The position numbers were made by a program, and so were the translations under genes. A stretch of DNA of 64,000 bases from a virus: positions 55,175 to 119,174 of the IMG/VR virus record IMGVR_UViG_3300033153_001906, one strand, 5' to 3'. How positions within the stretch are numbered: the first letter of the stretch is position 1; each line of letters opens with the position of its first letter. This document shows positions 1 through 7,838 of this stretch, in pieces. The notes beneath the pieces are model-generated. The model was not told the DNA's origin. It worked only from the letters and a program-made list of their open reading frames with translations, and did no database searches.

Positions 1-101
1 TATGTATCCTCTGAATACATATCAAGAGATTCATTGTCGTATTTCGCAAGAACCTCATTGAGTCTGCCAAGTGCAGCGCGTGTATCGAATTCTTCACTCA
101 T
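1..101 (-). CDS. Hypothetical protein, 5' part only
   Basis: The ATG lies at 101-99 and the reading frame runs off the left edge, giving at least 33 residues that start MSEEFDTRAALGRLNEVL. The start overlaps the stop of the upstream gene (TAATG), so it is translationally coupled. The visible part is acidic and probably helical. I do not recognise it. Confidence 0.6.
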   Translation of the reverse strand, partial: MSEEFDTRAALGRLNEVLAKYDNESLDMYSEDT

Positions 102-295
102 TATCCGCTGCTCTTGTTTGCATCGCCCAGCGTCTTGTCTGCAAGGTTCTTGTTCACGTAGTCACGATATGCCACAAAGAAGTATACCCAAATTGCAACT
201 TCTGTATAACTGTAGAGGCCCCAACCAATAACTCCAAAGTAGCCAAGTGCCATCAACCAATCAAACGCAGTCATTGGATTAGAATAAAATCTCAT
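101..295 (-). CDS. Small membrane protein
   Basis: This 64-residue protein has a hydrophobic, aromatic stretch at about residues 10-42 (LMALGYFGVIGWGLYSY, then VAIWVYFFVAY), enough for one or two membrane helices, followed by a charged tail. It overlaps the macro-domain gene by ATGA and is the second-to-last visible gene of that early operon. No family is recognised. Confidence 0.6.
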   Translation of the reverse strand: MRFYSNPMTAFDWLMALGYFGVIGWGLYSYTEVAIWVYFFVAYRDYVNKNLADKTLGDANKSSG

Positions 296-801
296 TCGCT
301 TCCCTCCACTACGGCGGCCAGTGGATGATCTGGCAGGAGCCAGAGGGTTCCATTGATTCCATTCGGGTTGTCTGAATCTTCACCAACTGAAAACTCTTGA
401 TCGAAAATGGTCATGAGGGTGTGTTCATCGCCACCAGCTAAGCCTGCGCCAATGAACGGGAAATGAACTTCTCTGCTTTCGATCATACCAGATGATGCCA
501 AGTGTTTAGCACCACGACAGGCCTGCTCAACTGCATTGTAATCAACTTGAACAACGTCAGTTCCAAAAAATTCTTGTGTGATTGCATTTACGACTACGAT
601 ATTGCGCTCGACAATGACGGGGATCACTTCGCCAAGAATATAATTCGGCGCTTGGTCATGGTACTGTTCATAAGCAATCGGATATTTATCACGAATGATC
701 TTCGCAACACCTGATCCCATTACGCCTTGAGCATTGCATCCATGCATGATGTAACCATCTGTGACTTCTGCAAACAAATCGCCAACTTTGACGTTATACA
801 T
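292..801 (-). CDS. Macro domain protein (ADP-ribose binding or hydrolase)
   Basis: This 169-residue protein matches the macro-domain fold in order: HGCNAQGVMGSGVAK near residue 20 (the ligand loop with the Asn and glycine-rich segment) and FPFIGAGLAGGD near residue 115 (second binding loop). It is closest to Poa1p or YmdB-like macro domains, which act on ADP-ribose-1''-phosphate, O-acetyl-ADP-ribose or ADP-ribosylated proteins. Length suits a stand-alone macro domain. It has a good ribosome site (GGAG) and lies in an early operon with a RadC-like gene. The same phage carries an ART-like domain at 4145-5569, so a role in ADP-ribose chemistry is plausible but inferred. Confidence 0.85.
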   Translation of the reverse strand: MYNVKVGDLFAEVTDGYIMHGCNAQGVMGSGVAKIIRDKYPIAYEQYHDQAPNYILGEVIPVIVERNIVVVNAITQEFFGTDVVQVDYNAVEQACRGAKHLASSGMIESREVHFPFIGAGLAGGDEHTLMTIFDQEFSVGEDSDNPNGINGTLWLLPDHPLAAVVEGSE

Positions 802-1157
802 TATAATTTCTCCAATGCAATTTCGTTCAACTGCTTGGCATACTTCGCCAAACGCGGGTAACCATTTTTGGCTGGCTTAGTCCACTTGGCAATCTGCCAA
901 TCAAGCAAGCGATTGTCACGCGCAAACGTCTTTGCAGTAAGAGTTCCACTTCGCGCATCTGCGCCACTGAAACCCACGCCATTATTTTCGCGTGTGTCAT
1001 TTGCACGTACTTCATCGTCTGTCTGACGTTGCAGCAATGCGACTAGCGCACGACCAACAACAACTTCGACGTAACGAGCATTAGGATTACGCAACATCGT
1101 GCGAATCGTATCTCGCGTAACGAGTTTGCGTTGTCTCTTTGAATTGATAACTGTCAT
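801..1157 (-). CDS. Hypothetical protein next to RadC-like gene
   Basis: This 118-residue basic protein starts at the TAATG overlap with the JAB-domain gene. The C-terminal half (GFSGADARSGTLTAKTFA, then LLDWQIAKWTKPAKNGYPRL) looks like a conserved compact domain, but I cannot name it. It belongs to the operon driven by the early promoter at 1542-1570. Confidence 0.65.
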   Translation of the reverse strand: MTVINSKRQRKLVTRDTIRTMLRNPNARYVEVVVGRALVALLQRQTDDEVRANDTRENNGVGFSGADARSGTLTAKTFARDNRLLDWQIAKWTKPAKNGYPRLAKYAKQLNEIALEKL

Positions 1158-1510
1158 TAGATTACTCCACTTTCAGAGAATGAATAAACGCCACCCTTGC
1201 CACCAAGAATCAAATGATCGTGAATCTTGACGTTAACTTTCTTGAGTCGATCTTGAAGGCCGAACGTCAATTCCAAATCGTCTTTGCTCGGACGAACAGG
1301 GCCATCAGGATGATTATGCACAAGCGTAATCATTGACGTTTTGTTGTCAACAATGCCTTGTGCAATATCACGAAATTGAAAACCAACGCGAGTAGCAGTA
1401 CCTTCGCCAATAATGCGAAAGTCTCTAACGCCAGTAGTGGAATGAAAGATAACGCCCATCAGTTCGACGGGCGAGTTCTTAATCTTGTCCAGAAATTCTT
1501 TGAGGGTCAT
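1157..1510 (-). CDS. RadC-like JAB/MPN domain protein
   Basis: This 117-residue protein carries the JAMM metal motif HNHPDGPVRPSKDD at about residues 66-79 (H-x-H-P then S-x-x-D), preceded by a glutamate in the GVIFHSTTG region. That is the signature of the RadC/JAB family, zinc isopeptidase-like enzymes often found on phages and mobile elements. It lacks the helix-hairpin-helix N-terminus of cellular RadC and is therefore a JAB-only form. It is the first gene after the early promoter at 1542-1570. Substrate unknown. Confidence 0.85.
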   Translation of the reverse strand: MTLKEFLDKIKNSPVELMGVIFHSTTGVRDFRIIGEGTATRVGFQFRDIAQGIVDNKTSMITLVHNHPDGPVRPSKDDLELTFGLQDRLKKVNVKIHDHLILGGKGGVYSFSESGVI

Positions 1511-1541
1511 GTATGAGTCACTTTTCTCAGTCTATAGTAAT

Positions 1542-1570
1542 ATTATACGGTAGAATGAGGAGAAAGTCAA
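1542..1570 (-). promoter_or_regulatory. Early sigma70-type promoter
   Basis: On the minus strand, TTGACT (1570-1565), a 17-nt spacer and TATAAT (1547-1542). ATTTAG lies just upstream of the -35 box. It drives the RadC-like operon. Confidence 0.8.
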
Positions 1571-1588
1571 ATCTAAATCTCTTTACAT

Positions 1589-1649
1589 ATCAATGACTTA
1601 CAAGTTTTTTCCTTGTTTTATGGGAATCAATAACTTATAAGTCTTTGAT
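1589..1649. repeat. Hairpin repeat element, copy 1
   Basis: Arms ATCAATGACTTACAAG (1589-1604) and CTTATAAGTCTTTGAT (1634-1649) pair at 14 of 16 positions. The same arms recur at 8910-8960 and 33469-33518. Each copy lies between the 3' end of one operon and the next early promoter, suggesting a terminator or processing element. Confidence 0.6.
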
Positions 1650-1661
1650 TTTATTTAGGTT

Positions 1662-2138
1662 TTACCACCCTTCGTCGCTGAATGTACGCCTATGCCCAAT
1701 TGTCGCGCTACCATCGTCGGAGAATGCGTCCCCGTCAGCGACACGAACATAAAATACTGTATTTGAATCCCACACCTTTCTGGTTTCTGTTTCGGGAAAC
1801 TTCAACTTTAGTTTGAATATATCTTTTTGACTACGTGTGCCAATAATCCATTTTGGACTGCTACGCTCCATGCATGTGCCATATGCAAATGTTGCGGACA
1901 TGCTTGCGCACAAGTACATACGCAATGCATTATCTGGTTCCATTGGGACTTCTACATTATTGATGATTCTTGGTTTATGACCAGGTATACACAACTTAAC
2001 GAATTCTATTTCTTCCACAGATTGTTTCTGTGGTTGCCGAAAATCCCAACTATGCATCGGCTTGTCAAGCAATAAGAAACTAAAGCCATCGCCCCCGCTT
2101 ATGTGTACATCAGAATGTAATGCAGTCCAGTCAGTCAT
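1662..2138 (-). CDS. Hypothetical protein with FKLKL motif
   Basis: This 158-residue protein of unknown function is coupled by ATGA to the upstream gene. Near residue 110 it carries DIFKLKLKF, a short motif shared with many small proteins of this window (see findings). The rest is mixed alpha/beta with no recognisable domain. It is the last gene of the early operon that starts at about 4093. Confidence 0.6.
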   Translation of the reverse strand: MTDWTALHSDVHISGGDGFSFLLLDKPMHSWDFRQPQKQSVEEIEFVKLCIPGHKPRIINNVEVPMEPDNALRMYLCASMSATFAYGTCMERSSPKWIIGTRSQKDIFKLKLKFPETETRKVWDSNTVFYVRVADGDAFSDDGSATIGHRRTFSDEGW

Positions 2139-2752
2139 ACTTTTAGTTTCACTTTAAATAGATGCTTTTCAATATTCGCATCGGGTTCGTTTACTGTAAT
2201 CATCACTTCGACACCATTTGGATACTTCTTTCTGTAGAAGCTGGGTGCATTACCCAAGGTCACTGTCCTGCCGTCGTCATATGATTCGTAGTTTTTTAAT
2301 ACTTTCTGTAAATTCTTTACACCCTCACCCTTGATTTTCCAATTACCATATCCAAATTTTGTGTTAAACACAGAAGTAAGTGTACGAAATTGAGTAAAGC
2401 CAGTTAGAGTAAACTTACATGATGATGTTTCACCATCATATTTTGGCACAGTCGGTAGCTTCGGCACCAGGATTATGTCGATCTCATTTAACTTGTCGTA
2501 TATGTCGATTTTAGCTTTATCCAATATGTGTTTGTTGCCACGCACCACACCAATATATTGTTTATCTCCCGACCTACTCTTGGGAATATTTGTGTTAAAT
2601 TTACCATTTGATTCTATGTGTTTGGATGTTAAACTCATCGCGTCACTGGAATCCCAACGGCGAAGAACCCGCGTATCAACATTAATTTCTCTAACCAAGT
2701 CGCTAACTCGTTTATATTCGTTTTGGGTTCTGTAATGAAATGAAATCTTCAT
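2135..2752 (-). CDS. Hypothetical protein with C-terminal FKVKL motif
   Basis: The start was set at the ATG forming an ATGA overlap with the upstream stop, giving 205 residues (MKISFHYR...). It ends with KHLFKVKLKV, the recurrent short motif. The middle (LVPKLPTVPKYDG; GYGNWKIKGEG) suggests a beta-rich fold. No family is recognised. Confidence 0.6.
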   Translation of the reverse strand: MKISFHYRTQNEYKRVSDLVREINVDTRVLRRWDSSDAMSLTSKHIESNGKFNTNIPKSRSGDKQYIGVVRGNKHILDKAKIDIYDKLNEIDIILVPKLPTVPKYDGETSSCKFTLTGFTQFRTLTSVFNTKFGYGNWKIKGEGVKNLQKVLKNYESYDDGRTVTLGNAPSFYRKKYPNGVEVMITVNEPDANIEKHLFKVKLKV

Positions 2753-3117
2753 AGTAGCTTTCCGCAACACATGCATTCACGAGGATCATCGCGGTTTGGA
2801 TTTTTATCGCCATAATGGTACAAATAAACATGCTTTGAAACTGGTGATTCCTCACATGGCTTATCATTGTGTGAAATATAATCTTCTACTTCTAGTGTAG
2901 TCCAACAATGCATCTTGTCTGATAGTTTGGGTTTAAGTATTTTAATTAACAATTCGTTGGTTTGGTCTAGTCCTTCCCGATATTGTTTATAGTGTTCCCT
3001 GTATGTGTCATACATTTCTTGCGGGTCTTCACCATATTTTAGCCGCGCCTTGAACGCCACAAGTTGGGCCTTGCTTGCTTTTGGCTCTTTATCAGTCCAG
3101 CGTTTAAATAAACCCAT
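2749..3117 (-). CDS. Hypothetical protein with C-terminal zinc knuckle
   Basis: About 122 residues (start MGLFKRW; an ATG three codons upstream is also possible, with AAGGA ahead of both). It contains VAFKARLKYGED, the recurrent FKxRL motif, a helical charged middle and a C-terminal ECMCCGKLL cysteine cluster that could bind zinc. It overlaps the upstream membrane gene by 14 nt. Function unknown. Confidence 0.6.
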   Translation of the reverse strand: MGLFKRWTDKEPKASKAQLVAFKARLKYGEDPQEMYDTYREHYKQYREGLDQTNELLIKILKPKLSDKMHCWTTLEVEDYISHNDKPCEESPVSKHVYLYHYGDKNPNRDDPRECMCCGKLL

Positions 3118-3676
3118 TTGTATCATTGTCCTTTATCTTGTCTACGAATACTTGTTTCTTGCGCCTTTTGAATGCGATTGTTCTGATGGTGAAGAATGGT
3201 AGTCCCAAAAATAATACAGCAGGCCATAGTATAGACCCAACTGCTCCAATAAACCAAACTGCGGCCAGTACAATTAGCACAGGCCACCATGCCAAGAAAG
3301 TCAAATCTGTATCTTGTTTTCCAGCCTCTTTTACCTGCCCGATCTTCAAAGCTACATCAAGTCTGTTTTTAAATAGTTTTGTGTCTTTCTCAACTGTCCA
3401 GAATGCAAACTGTCCGTGTGTGACGTATAGATGATAGTTAAATTTTAGTGAAGCTTGAATTCCGCCCACAGTGAGAATCAATGCCACTATTCCACACGCA
3501 GCAAGACAGCCTATCGCTCCCCATGCCCAAATCTGAAACAAGATTCCTTCTGCTACTGGTTCAGGCACTGGCGGGCCAGAGTATTGTACACCATCAACTT
3601 CATACCCGAATGCCAATACTGGAATCCATAGCATGACTATGATTAAGAAAACCCATTGCGCATTGATGCGTTTCAT
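3104..3676 (-). CDS. Multi-span membrane protein
   Basis: This 190-residue protein has an N-terminal signal or anchor (VFLIIVMLWIPVLAFG), a second membrane segment near residue 55 (AIGCLAACGIVALILTVGG) and two more near residues 128-165. The cytoplasmic-looking middle contains TKLFKNRLDVALKIG and the end contains QVFVDKIKDND, both variants of the recurrent FKxRL/FVDKLK motif. Likely an early inner-membrane protein of unknown role. Confidence 0.65.
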   Translation of the reverse strand: MKRINAQWVFLIIVMLWIPVLAFGYEVDGVQYSGPPVPEPVAEGILFQIWAWGAIGCLAACGIVALILTVGGIQASLKFNYHLYVTHGQFAFWTVEKDTKLFKNRLDVALKIGQVKEAGKQDTDLTFLAWWPVLIVLAAVWFIGAVGSILWPAVLFLGLPFFTIRTIAFKRRKKQVFVDKIKDNDTNGFI

Positions 3677-4093
3677 TTAGTATCCATATTTTAATTTGAG
3701 TTTGAATGCGCTTTTATCGTCCACGCGATAGACTGTTGGGCTATCTACGCTGGCTGCGATGCCAAATCCTTTCAATGCTACACAGACTTTTCCAGTGCTG
3801 CATTCGTGAGATTGGCTCCATGAAATTAATTCAGCATTGCCATCGTAAATCAGGAAGCAGAATTGTCCAAACGGCACTGGCAGTCCATCAATGACAAGCA
3901 AATCATCGCGCACACTATAGAATCCTTCATCGTCCAGTTGTGAACGATCTACAATAAATGTGTTGGATTTGTGGTCTGCGTATAACAGAGGACATTGTTC
4001 ATCAATATGAATTGACAAGGTGCGATCATCGTCCATAACGTCGATTGTCGTATAAGCAGACGTATTAAGACATAAATTAGGAAAAGAGGCCAT
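3677..4093 (-). CDS. Hypothetical protein with C-terminal FKLKLKYG motif
   Basis: This 138-residue acidic, beta-rich protein ends with KSAFKLKLKYGY, the recurrent motif in its C-terminal position. It is the first gene after the perfect early promoter at 4120-4148, so it is probably made soon after infection. No known domain is visible. Confidence 0.65.
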   Translation of the reverse strand: MASFPNLCLNTSAYTTIDVMDDDRTLSIHIDEQCPLLYADHKSNTFIVDRSQLDDEGFYSVRDDLLVIDGLPVPFGQFCFLIYDGNAELISWSQSHECSTGKVCVALKGFGIAASVDSPTVYRVDDKSAFKLKLKYGY

Positions 4094-4119
4094 GATTACT
4101 CTAGTGTTAATGAGTTATC

Positions 4120-4148
4120 ATTATACTACATGGTCAGGCGCGTGTCAA
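4120..4148 (-). promoter_or_regulatory. Early promoter, perfect consensus
   Basis: TTGACA (4148-4143), 17-nt spacer, TATAAT (4125-4120) on the minus strand, 27 nt before the ATG at 4093. The -35 box overlaps the 3' end of the kinase/ART gene. Confidence 0.85.
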
Positions 4149-5569
4149 GTCCTTACTTGCTTGTCCTCGACACGTAAACCATTGATTTCTAGATATGGCG
4201 CAACATATTTGAAGAAATAAAACTCAGGGATGTAATAATATCCTTCAGAACAGGAAATCATCAGTTCGCGCACACCACTTAATCCCTGTCTTAGTCGTTG
4301 GTCTACCACCATAGATTCCGCTATTTCGCGGAATGCATCTACGCCAGAAATGGTGTCGTCCTTGTACCTGAACTTTTCACCATCAACATAGCCGCCCTCA
4401 TCTGCTTTTTTGAAATGTTCCTGATAAGCGTCTAATATTTTATATGCATTTTTTAGTGGTTCTTGTTCGCCAAGGAGTTGTGCAATCCCATCCCAATCAA
4501 TGGTGTTTCGTGCTGAAACTGAATCATACGTATTGTACCAATCATCAATGAGTTCATGCCAAGTGTAATTGAAGTCGCCCATTGGAAAGAGAACATATAC
4601 TTCGCCATATATACTTGCAGTACGTGCGCTACCTGATACAAAAATAGAATTATTTCTATTAGCAGTTCCACCTTTTGAGTTAATGGCAAGATTGAACACT
4701 GTGGTTATTGCTTTACTAGAATCTTTAGGTGATCGGTTGTCGCGGTAGGCTCGGTGAAATGGATAGTTTTCAGCCCGTTCATATCCACGATATGCCAGCT
4801 TTAATGGTTGACCAGATTCGCCAATAAAATCTTTCGCATCACGCAGAATCTTCATTGCAACACGCTTATAGTATTCAGCATCGTCGCCACCATGTAAACC
4901 GTCAACAACTTCTTTCCAACTATCTACATCGCCTGGTAAACTATCTTGAGTATTGACTTCTTCTTCTACGGGCCATGATGTAGGCCGAGCATTGGGCGCA
5001 TTCAAAAATTTGGTGACTACTTTTTGCGCATCTACAAAGTCATTTCCATCTTCACTGTTATCAACGATGAGCATGTTATGAAAGATTGACTGTAATGATC
5101 CAAGTTTGCCTTTTAGTTCCGCATGAACGTTACGTACCCAATTACTATCTGCTTTGCGCCGACGTTCTTCGTTACGATCAAGTGCTTTGTTCAGTTCTGT
5201 GTTTACGAACACGGCCATTGTATCATAGCCCATTTTCTCTAGATCATTTTTGATTTCGGTTAGTCGTTCAATCTTACGTCCAGTGCCATCAATAATCAAT
5301 CCTATCCTGCCGCCCAGCAGTAAATCTAGTTTCTTCTGTGTGAGATTACCACTGTACTTGTACAGGTCATCATCGAAACCTTGTCCTTGGATACCTTGTC
5401 TGTCGCGTAGTAACTCATAGAATTCGTCCACATTCACTGTGCGCAAACCAGTGCCACCCGCAAGTTTTTTGGCTACATGGGTTTTGCCACTACCTGGCCC
5501 GCCAAGCATAAAGATAGCTTTGTGAGTGTGCGGATCGTTGCGGCCTTCGACTAGTTCGTACAGTTTCAT
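4145..5569 (-). CDS. P-loop kinase fused to ART-like domain, probable packaged effector
   Basis: The 474-residue protein starts with the capsid-targeting-like peptide MKLYELVE/G. Residues 15-190 form a zeta-toxin/AAA_33-type kinase: Walker A GGPGSGKT at 23-30, NVDEF at 46-50, IIDGTGRK at 92-99 and an arginine lid NEERRRK. After an acidic linker, residues 215-474 resemble ADP-ribosyltransferase-like phage domains: AYRGYE (Arg261), FVSGS (310-314, like the ART S-x-S strand) and YGEVYVLFP. T4 Alt is a packaged ADP-ribosyltransferase, so the combination fits an ejected effector. The ART assignment is tentative because a clear E-x-E is not seen. A late promoter lies 5 nt before ATG with no Shine-Dalgarno, although neighbours are early genes. 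Confidence 0.75.
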   Translation of the reverse strand: MKLYELVEGRNDPHTHKAIFMLGGPGSGKTHVAKKLAGGTGLRTVNVDEFYELLRDRQGIQGQGFDDDLYKYSGNLTQKKLDLLLGGRIGLIIDGTGRKIERLTEIKNDLEKMGYDTMAVFVNTELNKALDRNEERRRKADSNWVRNVHAELKGKLGSLQSIFHNMLIVDNSEDGNDFVDAQKVVTKFLNAPNARPTSWPVEEEVNTQDSLPGDVDSWKEVVDGLHGGDDAEYYKRVAMKILRDAKDFIGESGQPLKLAYRGYERAENYPFHRAYRDNRSPKDSSKAITTVFNLAINSKGGTANRNNSIFVSGSARTASIYGEVYVLFPMGDFNYTWHELIDDWYNTYDSVSARNTIDWDGIAQLLGEQEPLKNAYKILDAYQEHFKKADEGGYVDGEKFRYKDDTISGVDAFREIAESMVVDQRLRQGLSGVRELMISCSEGYYYIPEFYFFKYVAPYLEINGLRVEDKQVRT

Positions 5570-5574
5570 AAACG

Positions 5575-5582
5575 TATTTATC
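5575..5582 (-). promoter_or_regulatory. Late promoter GATAAATA, leaderless
   Basis: GATAAATA, then 5 nt, then ATG of the kinase/ART gene. The expected start of transcription falls on the A of ATG. No Shine-Dalgarno is present. Confidence 0.8.
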
Positions 5583-5592
5583 TTGAAAACAC

Positions 5593-5620
5593 AAAAAAGC
5601 CCCGCGCATTGGCGGGGCTA
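5593..5620 (-). terminator. Rho-independent terminator
   Basis: GCCCCGC (5599-5605) pairs perfectly with GCGGGGC (5612-5618), with a T tract on the minus strand. It ends the operon finishing with the 5644-6171 gene and insulates the late gene that follows. Confidence 0.9.
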
Positions 5621-5643
5621 GTTTATTGTGCTACTATTTCTAG

Positions 5644-6171
5644 TTATTGTGCGAAACGTGCGCGCTTCAAACGCTCCATCAGTTCACGTTCCCACTTGTT
5701 GTACGTGAGGGTCAGCGGAGCAGTCTTGTTGTCGAACGTAATGCGAGTCTCCTCCAATAGATGATCGTAGACAACAACGTACTCATCATTCCACTTAGCT
5801 TCCCTCAGTGCTTGCACACCGTTGAAGATGCGCTCTGGCAGTATAGCTGCAACAGAAGTCAAGTTTCCGCCTTGCGACTCTTCCTCAGTGAAACCAACGA
5901 ACGGAAAGTCGTTCTGGTGGCTCAGTACTAGGCCATCTTCAAAGAATTGCAGCCAGCCAGTTACGTCTGCGAAAGCACCACCATTCAGACAAATGATCGT
6001 CTTGTGGTTCTGAACCCAATCAGACACTTGTTCTGCGTATCCGTTCTGCCAGCCCGTTACGAGCAGGTACTTGCTGACAAGTTCCATAGAAGCATGACCA
6101 GACTGAATTCCCTGCTGTATTGAAGACAGCATAAAGTCTGTAAATGTGTAACAACGTAGTTCTTCGTTCAT
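5644..6171 (-). CDS. Hypothetical protein, possibly PTH2-like
   Basis: This 175-residue protein contains SIQQGIQSGHASMEL near residue 17 and HKTIICLNGGAFADV near residue 55. The spacing recalls phage proteins related to peptidyl-tRNA hydrolase 2 (a Q-x-x-HA helix followed by a strand and K-T-I-I), but the similarity is weak. It is the last gene of a long coupled operon and is followed by a strong terminator. Confidence 0.6.
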   Translation of the reverse strand: MNEELRCYTFTDFMLSSIQQGIQSGHASMELVSKYLLVTGWQNGYAEQVSDWVQNHKTIICLNGGAFADVTGWLQFFEDGLVLSHQNDFPFVGFTEEESQGGNLTSVAAILPERIFNGVQALREAKWNDEYVVVYDHLLEETRITFDNKTAPLTLTYNKWERELMERLKRARFAQ

Positions 6172-6356
6172 GTTTTTTCCTCTGGTCGTTCTTGGTCAGC
6201 GCACACATCTAAATCTACAATATGTGCATAATATTTTTCCATACAAGTATTGATATACTGTATGATTTCCATTTGTTGCTCAATGCCTGGACGCTTAATA
6301 CCCTGCATCTTGCTACTTTGAAAGCGCAGCTTAACTCTTAATGAATCGAGTTTCAC
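6168..6356 (-). CDS. Small hypothetical protein
   Basis: 62 residues, ATGA overlaps at both ends. The N-terminus is basic (MKLDSLRVKLRFQSS) and the rest helical and acidic. Not recognised; supported by its place in the coupled chain. Confidence 0.5.
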   Translation of the reverse strand: MKLDSLRVKLRFQSSKMQGIKRPGIEQQMEIIQYINTCMEKYYAHIVDLDVCADQERPEEKT

Positions 6357-6610
6357 CGTACTTTACTCCAAGCATCTTTGCTAAATGTACCAGTTTGACG
6401 AGGATCAAAGTCTTCCTCATCATTTTCAAGTGCGAGGGTGCGCAGCGTGTGCGTACCAATTTCAAGTTCACGTACTGCGAACTGTGCTACCCGCAGTTCT
6501 TTTTCAAGAGTGCGAATGCGCTCGTCTTTGATGTTAATGTCAACTTTTGCATCAATCAACTTGCGCTGCAATACGTCAATCTGATTGTTTAGTATTTCAG
6601 TTTTAGTCAT
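6353..6610 (-). CDS. Small coiled-coil protein
   Basis: 85 residues. Residues 5-60 are a heptad-like, charged helix (ILNNQIDVLQRKLIDAK, then RIRTLEKELRVAQFAVREL) and the tail is acidic. It is coupled by ATGA to its neighbours. Probably a dimeric coiled coil of unknown role. Confidence 0.55.
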   Translation of the reverse strand: MTKTEILNNQIDVLQRKLIDAKVDINIKDERIRTLEKELRVAQFAVRELEIGTHTLRTLALENDEEDFDPRQTGTFSKDAWSKVR

Positions 6611-6894
6611 AATATTACCTCTTTGGCTAAAGTCCCATTTAGCCGCCTCTTAAATAACTCGTTATCAGTTATGTCTTCGCCCCACACATCGTAGTGTCTC
6701 AATGGGCAAGTCTTTCCCTGCTTCCAAAATGCTAGTGGTAGTTGCTCTAGCGCATCATCTGAGTAGCCATTATGCTCTCCCCAAATCATGTACAATTCTT
6801 TCGCTTTACCCTTCTCCACTTCGCACGTTAAATTAAAAATCACTTCTTGAATGTCTGGTCGCATACCCCTTGCTCTGCCAATAAAATATTTCAT
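6607..6894 (-). CDS. Small paralogue with FKRRLNG motif
   Basis: 95 residues, starts MKYFIGRA and ends with DITDNELFKRRLNGTL. It is a diverged paralogue of the proteins at 6891-7172 and 7169-7450: same M-x-YF start, a CEVEKGKAKELY segment and the same C-terminal motif after an (E/D)-I/W-T/N-(D/E)-(N/S) turn. Function unknown. It lies in an ATGA-coupled chain. Confidence 0.6.
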   Translation of the reverse strand: MKYFIGRARGMRPDIQEVIFNLTCEVEKGKAKELYMIWGEHNGYSDDALEQLPLAFWKQGKTCPLRHYDVWGEDITDNELFKRRLNGTLAKEVIL

Positions 6895-7172
6895 AGATTA
6901 TTCCAAGATCGTATCATCTGTCTTGGATCACCACTAAGATCAACGTATCCATCTTCTGCTTTTCCTTGCAGAATCAGCTTGAACCAAACAGACTCAGTAA
7001 TTTCTTTGCCATGCATTACAAAACTTGGCTCGCCTGGCATGGACACAGTGTTTCCAGTGTCGAACAGTTCTTGTCCGCGATCATTACCACACCACATTTG
7101 ATAGAAGTCTAACGCATAATTTTCCTTAATGCGCTTTGGCTTGCTCTGTCTGTGTTCCATAAAGTAAATCAT
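6891..7172 (-). CDS. Small paralogue with FKLILQG motif
   Basis: 93 residues from the ATG that overlaps the upstream stop (a longer frame would start at an unsupported TTG). It begins MIYFMEH and contains KEITESVWFKLILQGKAED, the same turn-plus-FKxxLxG element as its two neighbours, here followed by 25 more residues. Unknown function. Confidence 0.6.
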   Translation of the reverse strand: MIYFMEHRQSKPKRIKENYALDFYQMWCGNDRGQELFDTGNTVSMPGEPSFVMHGKEITESVWFKLILQGKAEDGYVDLSGDPRQMIRSWNNL

Positions 7173-7450
7173 TTCCAAACCTTTTGCTCAATGTTTCCTT
7201 CCAATCTCTGTTTAAACAATTCGCTATCGTTCCACTCTCTGCCTTCAATGAGAAGTCCCATGTGATGAACGTTGGTAAATTGACCACGTTCAAATAATCT
7301 TATCACACGCTCCTCAGATTCTTCATTCTCTTTACCACTCAATTCGTACAAATATTTTGCTCTCTCATACGAAACTTCAAACCATTTGTTTTTCCCAAAT
7401 CGAAATCCATCAATTCGTACTGCTCTAACTTGTCTCGCAAAATATCTCAT
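7169..7450 (-). CDS. Small paralogue with FKQRLEG motif
   Basis: 93 residues from the ATG forming an ATGA overlap with the short gene upstream. It starts MRYFARQVRAVR and ends EWNDSELFKQRLEGNIEQ. The central FEVSYERAKYLYEL aligns with CEVEKGKAKELYMI of the 6607-6894 product, supporting gene duplication. Function unknown. Confidence 0.6.
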   Translation of the reverse strand: MRYFARQVRAVRIDGFRFGKNKWFEVSYERAKYLYELSGKENEESEERVIRLFERGQFTNVHHMGLLIEGREWNDSELFKQRLEGNIEQKVWK

Positions 7451-7575
7451 ACTACGATTGGGGCCTTTCCTTGAAATACACGGATCCAATTCCAGATTCT
7501 AAGATCGCTGCCAGAATTCAAAATCTCATCGGGGCAACCATTTTCTTTTGCGTATGTTTTAAAGTAAACTATCAT
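7447..7575 (-). CDS. Tiny protein (42 residues) in coupled chain
   Basis: ATG at 7575 overlaps the upstream stop by ATGA, and the stop at 7447 overlaps the next start the same way. The product MIVYFKTYAKENG... contains IWNWIRVFQGKAPIVV, where VFQGK recalls a shortened form of the recurrent motif. The exact double overlap is the main evidence that it is real. Confidence 0.6.
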   Translation of the reverse strand: MIVYFKTYAKENGCPDEILNSGSDLRIWNWIRVFQGKAPIVV

Positions 7576-7838
7576 TCGCTAGGGTTCCATATCCAAAGTC
7601 TGTGTTTCTTACTAGCTTTAAATTCTGCTGTCCATCCTGCTGGAACTGGCCCTTCTCGGCCTGCTCTACGTGCTGCACTTGCAGACGGGAAAATTCCCAT
7701 TTCGCGCATCAGCGCACCCATTTCATCTGATTCAGCGAAAAAGACTTGCTCTACGTTTCCATCAAGATCGCCAAACAGCGTAGCAACATCTTCTTTGCTC
7801 CACGCTGAATTCTTGATAATTACGTTTTCAACTGTCAT
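7572..7838 (-). CDS. Hypothetical protein, 88 residues
   Basis: The start is the ATG in the ATGA overlap with the upstream gene (the longer frame starts at TTG). The sequence has an acidic N-terminal half and ASAARRAGREGPVPAGWTAE, typical of small phage proteins that handle a charged partner. No family is recognised. Confidence 0.55.
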   Translation of the reverse strand: MTVENVIIKNSAWSKEDVATLFGDLDGNVEQVFFAESDEMGALMREMGIFPSASAARRAGREGPVPAGWTAEFKASKKHRLWIWNPSE

